NCBI GenBank assembly: GCA_002437565.1
Contig: DJQL01000133.1
Location: 13,347 to 24,191 of the forward strand
DNA length: 10,845 nucleotides
Direction of reading: 5' to 3'
From: Prevotella sp. UBA6387
GTDB taxonomy: Bacteria > Bacteroidota > Bacteroidia > Bacteroidales > Bacteroidaceae
The notes under the pieces were generated by a model. It saw nothing but the letters and a program-made list of their open reading frames with translations, ran no database searches and had not been told where the DNA came from. Positions within the stretch are counted from its first letter, which is position 1. Each line of letters opens with the position of its first letter. This document shows, piece after piece, positions 5,728 through 10,845 of the stretch. Made by a program: the position numbers and the translations under genes.

Positions 5728-8679
5728 ATGAGGATAGCATTAACTTTTTTGCTTTATATTTTGTTTTCATCATATGCATTTGCTAACACGGCTCATTTTT
5801 CCGTGAGTGGTAAGATAGTTGATGACATCACTCAAAAACCATTGTCTTATGCCACCATAAAAATACTGAACATGGAGCTTTGGGCCATCTCCGATGACAA
5901 TGGCAGGTTCATAATATCCAACGTGCCAACTGGTCAAGTCACAGTTGAGGTGAAGACCCTTGGGTATGTCACTCGTATGTTCACATTCGCCATTAACCAT
6001 GACACGGATCTCAAGAGTATCCGGATGAAAGAAGACAACCTCAGTGTGCCAGGTGTCGAGGTGACGGCTCGCAAGAAGACGGTTACAGGCGCGACAACCT
6101 ATGTAATGGACCGTACCACGCTTGACCATTCGCAAGTGTTGAGCTTGGGCGACATATCAGCCCTGTTGCCTGGTGGACAGACCGTTAACTCTTCCTTGAT
6201 GAACGATTCGCGCTTCGCGCTAAGGGCTGGCAGTGGAGAGCGAGGCAATGCCGCTTTTGGCACCGCCGTGGAAATAGACGGAATGCGTCTCGACAACAAT
6301 GCCAACATGGGTGAAACGTCATCTCCATCCACACGTAGTATTTCAGCGTCTAACATAGAGAGCGTTGAGGTGATAGCCGGAATACCTGGCGTGGAATATG
6401 GTGATGTGTCAAATGGAGTGGTGAAAGTGAATACTCGCAAGGGCCGCTCGCCATGGATTCTTGAGGCATCTGTCAATCCCTACACCCGTCAAGTGTCATT
6501 GAGCAAGGGGTTGTTGCTCAGCCACGATGCGGGTACCCTTAATTTCTCTGTCGAGCACGCCAATTCTTTCAGTAAGCTGGCTTCGCCATATACTGCCTAC
6601 AATCGCAATATCCTTTCAGCCACCTATGGCAAGGTGTTCAACTTCGCTGGATCGTCGCTCAATCTTACCACAAGTCTTAGTGGTAATATTGGCGGTTACA
6701 ACTCTAAAGCCGATCCCGACGCTTTCAAGGATACTTATGAGAAGCAGCGCGACAATCAGCTTCGTGGAAACCTTCAGCTCGATTGGCTCATCAATAGCCA
6801 AAAAGCGGGGGTGTTCAACGTAGGCTTGCTGGCGGCCATCTCCACAAGCGACCGTAGATATGAAGATTATTCCAACGCGTCGTCATCATCGTCTCAAGCT
6901 TATCTTCACACGATAGTAAATGGCTATGCCATAGCACAAGACTATGCCGACGGTATGGGTGTCGGCTCTGTTGTCCTTGGCCCGACGGGTTATTGGTACG
7001 TGCGTTCATATAATGATCAAAAACCTCTGTCAACCCAATTCAAGTTGAAAGGGGAATGGAGCAAGAAGATAACCTCGGTGCTTAATAAGGTGACTTTAGG
7101 TGTTGAACTCAACTCTTCACGCAACAACGGCCGTGGAGCATATTATGAAAATATGAGGCTTGCGCCCACGTGGAGGCCTTACGATTACAGCGAATTGCCC
7201 ACAATGCGCAACCTCGCCCTCTTTCTTGAGGATCGGCTTTCCAAGAACAAGTTTCTTCTCGTGGCTGGCTTGCGCGACGACATAACCATGATCAATGGCT
7301 CAGAATATGGCAATGTGTCAAGCCTGTCGCCACGTGTCAACGCTCGTTATGACATTATCAAGAAGCGCGACCTCACCTTGACCTTTCACGCTGGTTATGG
7401 CAAGAGCGTGAAGTTGCCTTCGTTTCAGGTATTGTATCCTGCCGACAACTATGCCGACAGGCTTGTCTTCACCCCAGGGTCTAACTCGGAAAACAAGTCA
7501 TACTACGCTTATTACACGAACGTTCAAAAGGCTGAGTACAACAGTGACCTGAAATGGCAACACACAAACCAGTTTGAACTTGGTATTGATGCCAACGTCA
7601 GAAAGTTAAGGCTTAGCGTTTCCGCATATTTCAACAAGACATACAACCCATACCAGGCAATCAATGTCTACACGCCGTTCTCGTATAATCAGACGTTGCA
7701 GTCGGCTCTTGAAAATTGTGGCATCGATTCTAAGGACCGTCTGTATAGCGTAGATTCGCAAACTGGCATTGTCACTGTCACGTCTTCTGCCAACGGCCAA
7801 TCGGTGACTCTGCCTTATACCACCCACAATACATTCACGTCCAACAGAAAGTATGTCAATGGCTCGCCTGTGACTCGCTATGGTCTTGAGTGGATTGCCG
7901 AGATGCCATTGGTGAGCAATGCCCATTTGGTTGGGCTCACATTGCGTTTCGACGGCAACTATTATCATTATAAAGGTGTTGACAACACGTTGATAGCCGG
8001 CAGCCCGTATGGTGTTGGCGACCAGGTCGCAGGCTCACCTTCCCAGCCTGTTATCGGTTATTATATAGGTAGCAGTGCCACTTCCACGTCTTATTCTGGC
8101 ACGCCTTCGGTCAGTAATGGCACGCTCAGTAAGGGTTGTGCGCTCAACACCACTCTCACGGCTCGCATACCAAGGCTAAGGCTTATAATGACAATGAAAG
8201 TAGAGGCCACGTTCCTTAACTATAAGCGCAATCTCTCAGAGGGTAGAAACACGATATTGCTTCAGGCGGCAGGCGATAATTTCGGAACCGCGTATAATGG
8301 CGAGTGTGACCATTATGTTGCCGTATACCCAGAGTATTACTCCACTTGGGACAAACCTTCGGAGCTTATTCCATTTGCCGAGGCTTTTCTCGATGCCAGC
8401 AAGAACGACCCCACGCTTTATCGCCAATTGAGCAACCTCATCGTAAGGAGCAATTCGGCTTATTTCTTTAATCCGCAAGACGTGTCTTCCTATTATTCAG
8501 CCAATTTCTCCGTTACCAAGGAAATAGGCAAATGGGTAAGCCTCTCGTTTTATGCCAACAACTTCTTCAACAACATGGCAATGGTGCGCAACTCCCAAAC
8601 AGGCCTTGAGACATCTCTTTACGGTAGTGGATACATACCAAAGTTCTACTATGGAGTGTCTATGAGGCTAAAACTTTAA
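5728..8679 (+). CDS. TonB-dependent outer-membrane receptor with N-terminal CarboxypepD_reg-like domain
   Basis: This 983-residue outer-membrane protein would import a ligand using energy from TonB-ExbBD. A signal peptide covers residues 1-19 (cleavage after AFA). A carboxypeptidase-regulatory-like beta-sandwich spans about 25-100 (SGKIVDDITQKPLSYATI, then SDDNGRF and VPTG). VPGVEVTAR at 107-115 sits where Bacteroidetes receptors carry their TonB-box-like segment. The plug domain spans about 118-240, including VEIDGMRLDN and ESVEVIAGIPGVEYGDVSNG. The remainder is a beta-barrel rich in alternating aromatic strands and ends YYGVSMRLKL. No SusD-like gene follows. Instead a DUF4876-like lipoprotein starts 30 bp later, so this is not a standard SusCD pair. 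Receptors of this arrangement have no ligand that I can name with confidence; glycan, metal chelate or peptide are all open. The ATG at 5728 gives an intact signal peptide. Confidence 0.9.
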   Translation: MRIALTFLLYILFSSYAFANTAHFSVSGKIVDDITQKPLSYATIKILNMELWAISDDNGRFIISNVPTGQVTVEVKTLGYVTRMFTFAINHDTDLKSIRMKEDNLSVPGVEVTARKKTVTGATTYVMDRTTLDHSQVLSLGDISALLPGGQTVNSSLMNDSRFALRAGSGERGNAAFGTAVEIDGMRLDNNANMGETSSPSTRSISASNIESVEVIAGIPGVEYGDVSNGVVKVNTRKGRSPWILEASVNPYTRQVSLSKGLLLSHDAGTLNFSVEHANSFSKLASPYTAYNRNILSATYGKVFNFAGSSLNLTTSLSGNIGGYNSKADPDAFKDTYEKQRDNQLRGNLQLDWLINSQKAGVFNVGLLAAISTSDRRYEDYSNASSSSSQAYLHTIVNGYAIAQDYADGMGVGSVVLGPTGYWYVRSYNDQKPLSTQFKLKGEWSKKITSVLNKVTLGVELNSSRNNGRGAYYENMRLAPTWRPYDYSELPTMRNLALFLEDRLSKNKFLLVAGLRDDITMINGSEYGNVSSLSPRVNARYDIIKKRDLTLTFHAGYGKSVKLPSFQVLYPADNYADRLVFTPGSNSENKSYYAYYTNVQKAEYNSDLKWQHTNQFELGIDANVRKLRLSVSAYFNKTYNPYQAINVYTPFSYNQTLQSALENCGIDSKDRLYSVDSQTGIVTVTSSANGQSVTLPYTTHNTFTSNRKYVNGSPVTRYGLEWIAEMPLVSNAHLVGLTLRFDGNYYHYKGVDNTLIAGSPYGVGDQVAGSPSQPVIGYYIGSSATSTSYSGTPSVSNGTLSKGCALNTTLTARIPRLRLIMTMKVEATFLNYKRNLSEGRNTILLQAAGDNFGTAYNGECDHYVAVYPEYYSTWDKPSELIPFAEAFLDASKNDPTLYRQLSNLIVRSNSAYFFNPQDVSSYYSANFSVTKEIGKWVSLSFYANNFFNNMAMVRNSQTGLETSLYGSGYIPKFYYGVSMRLKL

Positions 8680-8709
8680 AATTAATGTAATAACATTATT
8701 TGATTACGA

Positions 8710-9942
8710 ATGAAAAAGAGATTAATAAATCATGTTCTTGGCCTGTTGTTGTTAGTCGTTTCGCTTGTCGTGTCAGCGTGTAGCTATGATGAGCGTCTTG
8801 ACACTTACGACGTGGAGGTGCGGCTGAGCGAGGCCATAGAGTCGGCCAAGGTGGAGATGACAAATAATATCGGCAAAAGCTTTGACGCTGTTACCGATGC
8901 CAATGGCGTAGCCCATTTCCAAATTCCTGCCGGTATATACAGTGTCAGTGCCTCAAAGGTCACGGATGACGACTATTTCAGGCGAGTGTGCAATGGCTCT
9001 TTGTCCGACATAGCCATAGGAAAGGCCAATACTGGCATCGCGTTACCCGTGAAGCTCACGGTCATGCAGACATCAAATCCAATCCTGATAAAAGAGGTGT
9101 ATTGCGGAGGTTGCCAGAAAAATGATGGCTCTGGCAAGTTTGCCATGGACAAGTGCGTCATCTTATACAATAATTCTTCTGAAGCGGTATCGCTCGACAA
9201 TATGTGCATAGGCATCATCGAGCCTTACAATGCCGAGGCGTCAACCCATTCGTTCATGTCGGGCGGAAAGCTTGATTATGCTGACCAAGACTGGATTCCG
9301 GCTATCAACGGCATTTGGTATTTCCAGGACGGCAGCACCATTGCGCCTTACTCAGAGTTGGTGGTGAATGTGCATGGCGCCATAGACAACACGAAGACCT
9401 ACAGCAACTCTGTGAATTATGCCAATAAAGATTATTATTGCATGTACGACGTGGAGTCGGCAAGCAGCGATGGCGTGAAATACAGCAACACGATGTATTA
9501 TCCGTCGCCGGCTGACGTGATACCCACGAGCCATTATCTTAAGGCGGTGAAATATGGCAAGGGCAATGCGTGGGCTTTCAGCCAAACTTCGCCAGCGGTC
9601 ATATTGTTCAAGACCAAGGACACCACTCCGAAAGCGTTTGGTGAGCTTAACTCCAACATAATTTACCCTAATGGCAGGGAGGGCAACTTAGTTTACGCTT
9701 GCCTTAAAGTGCCACGCGAGTGGGTTGTGGATGCCGTGGAGATATTCAATTCCAACTCATTGGCCAACTGCAAGAAGCGGCTCACCTCGGACCTTGACAA
9801 TGGTTATGTCTCCATGATAGGCGGCTATGGCCACTCCGTGATACGCAAAGTGGAAAAACAAGTCGATGGCCACAACGTGTATCAAGACACTAACAATTCA
9901 ACAAACGATTTCTATGAAGCTGAAAATTGTTCTCTTCGCTAA
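8710..9942 (+). CDS. DUF4876-like surface lipoprotein
   Basis: This is a 410-residue lipoprotein. The signal peptide ends in a lipobox, VSAC, with Cys24 as the lipidated residue. The following SYDERLD is acidic, as in Bacteroidetes lipoprotein export signals, which suggests surface exposure (inference). Residues about 34-84 look like a prealbumin/CarboxypepD-like beta-sandwich (VTDANGVAHFQIPAG). Residues about 124-170 (ILIKEVYCGGCQKNDG, then ILYNNSSEAVSLDN) resemble a lamin-tail-like fold. The C-terminus has DTNNST at 393-398. Length and these blocks match what I recall of DUF4876, a Bacteroidetes family of unknown function; this is memory, not a search. It follows the TonB receptor by 30 bp and overlaps the next gene by 29 bp. 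The mature part has nine Cys besides the lipidated one, including Cys132, Cys135 and Cys149. It may be a ligand-binding partner of the receptor. Confidence 0.8.
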   Translation: MKKRLINHVLGLLLLVVSLVVSACSYDERLDTYDVEVRLSEAIESAKVEMTNNIGKSFDAVTDANGVAHFQIPAGIYSVSASKVTDDDYFRRVCNGSLSDIAIGKANTGIALPVKLTVMQTSNPILIKEVYCGGCQKNDGSGKFAMDKCVILYNNSSEAVSLDNMCIGIIEPYNAEASTHSFMSGGKLDYADQDWIPAINGIWYFQDGSTIAPYSELVVNVHGAIDNTKTYSNSVNYANKDYYCMYDVESASSDGVKYSNTMYYPSPADVIPTSHYLKAVKYGKGNAWAFSQTSPAVILFKTKDTTPKAFGELNSNIIYPNGREGNLVYACLKVPREWVVDAVEIFNSNSLANCKKRLTSDLDNGYVSMIGGYGHSVIRKVEKQVDGHNVYQDTNNSTNDFYEAENCSLR

Positions 9943-10845
9943 CCTTATATGCCTGCCTATGATGGCTCAGCGCGACTATTCGCTCATTGAGCGCCGCAAT
10001 GCCTGGCTTACGTCTGGCAATGCCGCGGCTCTCACCACTTTCGCCGACTCTTCCGTGGCCCGTGCCACATTGCGATATCGGTATGAGGGGGGCAAGTTGC
10101 GCTCAGACAGCGAGGGGAAAAACGTTAACTTTTTTGATGCCGACGTGTGTTCTTACTATCGTCTCTCAAAAAGCGTGGTGGCTTATGGCCGCATGGCTTA
10201 CGACAATTTCAATGGCTCAAAGATGGCTGGCAGCATGTTTGTGCCGACGAGCGAGTTGATGCCTTTCGACCTCATAGGATATTCTGAGGACATGGCTGGC
10301 GACAAGCATGCCGAGACGTTCAACGCCACTGGCGCGGTGGGGTGGAGCGTTTATCGCTCCTTGTCGATTGGCGCAAGAGTGGATTACACCGCCAGGACAT
10401 ACGCCAAGCACCGTGACCTCAGGCATACCAATACCTTGATGAATCTTGACACTAAAGTAAACGCCTTGCTATCGTTTAATGGCAATGGCGGTCTGGGCGC
10501 GGGGTTCGTTTACAGACGACGCACTGAGACGATGCTGTTTGACGTTTATGGCACCACCGACCGCATATATTCAACACTTGTTGATTATGCCAACCATCAT
10601 GGAGAGGTTGAGACCTTTGGGGTGGAAGGCTTTACCGATGGGTCTAATGAGCAACCGCTTCTCTCCGAATATGTAGGGTTCAACGCCCAGGGCAAGTGGA
10701 AAGGATTGTTTGCCGACGTTGCTTACACACATCGCACTGGCTATTATGGCAAGCGGTCGCAATACACCGCATCGCATGAGAGGCATCATGGCGACGCCTT
10801 TTCGGCGCATCTGCGCTACGACCTGCCTCATGTCGTCTCTCATCT
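9914..10845 (+). CDS. DUF6850-like outer-membrane beta-barrel protein, N-terminal part (cut by window edge)
   Basis: An open frame of 310 codons runs from the ATG at 9914 to the right edge with no stop. It starts inside the last codons of the lipoprotein, in another frame. The product begins MKLKIVLFANLICLPMMA, a signal peptide with predicted cleavage before QRDYS. The mature part reads as amphipathic beta-strands with many Tyr, Phe and Gly residues, for example YYRLSKSVVAYGRMAY, GWSVYRSLSIGARVDY and GFNAQGKWKGLFADVAY, consistent with an outer-membrane barrel. The N-terminal ERRNAWLTSGNAA and the later SKMAGSMFVP fit the DUF6850 outer-membrane family as I recall it, a family that accompanies DUF4876 genes. 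Its function is unknown. The long frame, the signal peptide at its start and the short overlap make this a real gene. Confidence 0.82.
   Translation, partial: MKLKIVLFANLICLPMMAQRDYSLIERRNAWLTSGNAAALTTFADSSVARATLRYRYEGGKLRSDSEGKNVNFFDADVCSYYRLSKSVVAYGRMAYDNFNGSKMAGSMFVPTSELMPFDLIGYSEDMAGDKHAETFNATGAVGWSVYRSLSIGARVDYTARTYAKHRDLRHTNTLMNLDTKVNALLSFNGNGGLGAGFVYRRRTETMLFDVYGTTDRIYSTLVDYANHHGEVETFGVEGFTDGSNEQPLLSEYVGFNAQGKWKGLFADVAYTHRTGYYGKRSQYTASHERHHGDAFSAHLRYDLPHVVSH

Noticed and set aside
5723..5731. Two-codon mini-ORF (ATG TTA TGA) overlapping the receptor start
   Set aside because: It has no supporting ribosome-binding signal and can arise by chance in AT-rich sequence.
8683..8698. TAATGT/ACATTA inverted repeat between receptor and lipoprotein genes as a terminator
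   Set aside because: The stem is only six A/T-rich pairs with no U-run, so it is unlikely to end transcription; the genes are more likely co-transcribed.
9987..10259. 90-codon plus-strand open frame at the right end
   Set aside because: It is an out-of-frame shadow of the barrel gene starting at 9914, whose open frame covers the whole stretch and begins with a signal peptide.

Overview
The window looks like a chromosomal segment from a Bacteroidales bacterium, most likely Prevotella or a close relative (an inference). Supporting signs are promoters of the Bacteroidetes TTTG/TAnnTTTG type, A-rich leaders with little or no Shine-Dalgarno, a CarboxypepD_reg-type TonB-dependent receptor, a lipoprotein with an acidic stretch after its lipobox cysteine, and an MFS plus GH130 glycan-phosphorolysis pair. 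No rRNA, tRNA, CRISPR array, insertion sequence or phage gene was seen.

Layout. (1) 1-888, minus strand: uracil phosphoribosyltransferase (upp), followed 9 bp later by the N-terminal part of UDP-galactopyranose mutase (glf), which runs off the left edge. (2) 889-1175: intergenic DNA with a candidate upp promoter on one side and a very good pckA promoter on the other. (3) 1176-2792, plus strand: ATP-type phosphoenolpyruvate carboxykinase (pckA), followed by two hairpins, the second an intrinsic terminator. (4) 2957-5406, minus strand: an MFS permease, then a GH130 beta-mannoside phosphorylase 22 bp downstream, closed by a long perfect hairpin terminator that faces the pckA terminator. (5) 5407-5727: divergent promoter region. 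(6) 5728-10845, plus strand: a TonB-dependent receptor, a DUF4876-like lipoprotein 30 bp later, and a DUF6850-like outer-membrane beta-barrel protein that overlaps the lipoprotein by 29 bp and runs off the right edge.

How the genes fit together. upp (pyrimidine salvage), glf (galactofuranose precursor for surface glycans) and pckA (PEP/oxaloacetate conversion; in this group probably the CO2-fixing step towards succinate) are housekeeping genes. The MFS and GH130 genes form a compact import-and-phosphorolysis unit for a beta-mannosyl oligosaccharide, with no mannanase, epimerase or SusCD pair beside it. The right-hand operon is the least understood part: all three products carry export signals to the cell envelope, two are predicted outer-membrane barrels, and the lipoprotein is not SusD-like. 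It resembles an uncharacterised TonB-driven surface system whose ligand cannot be read from the sequence.
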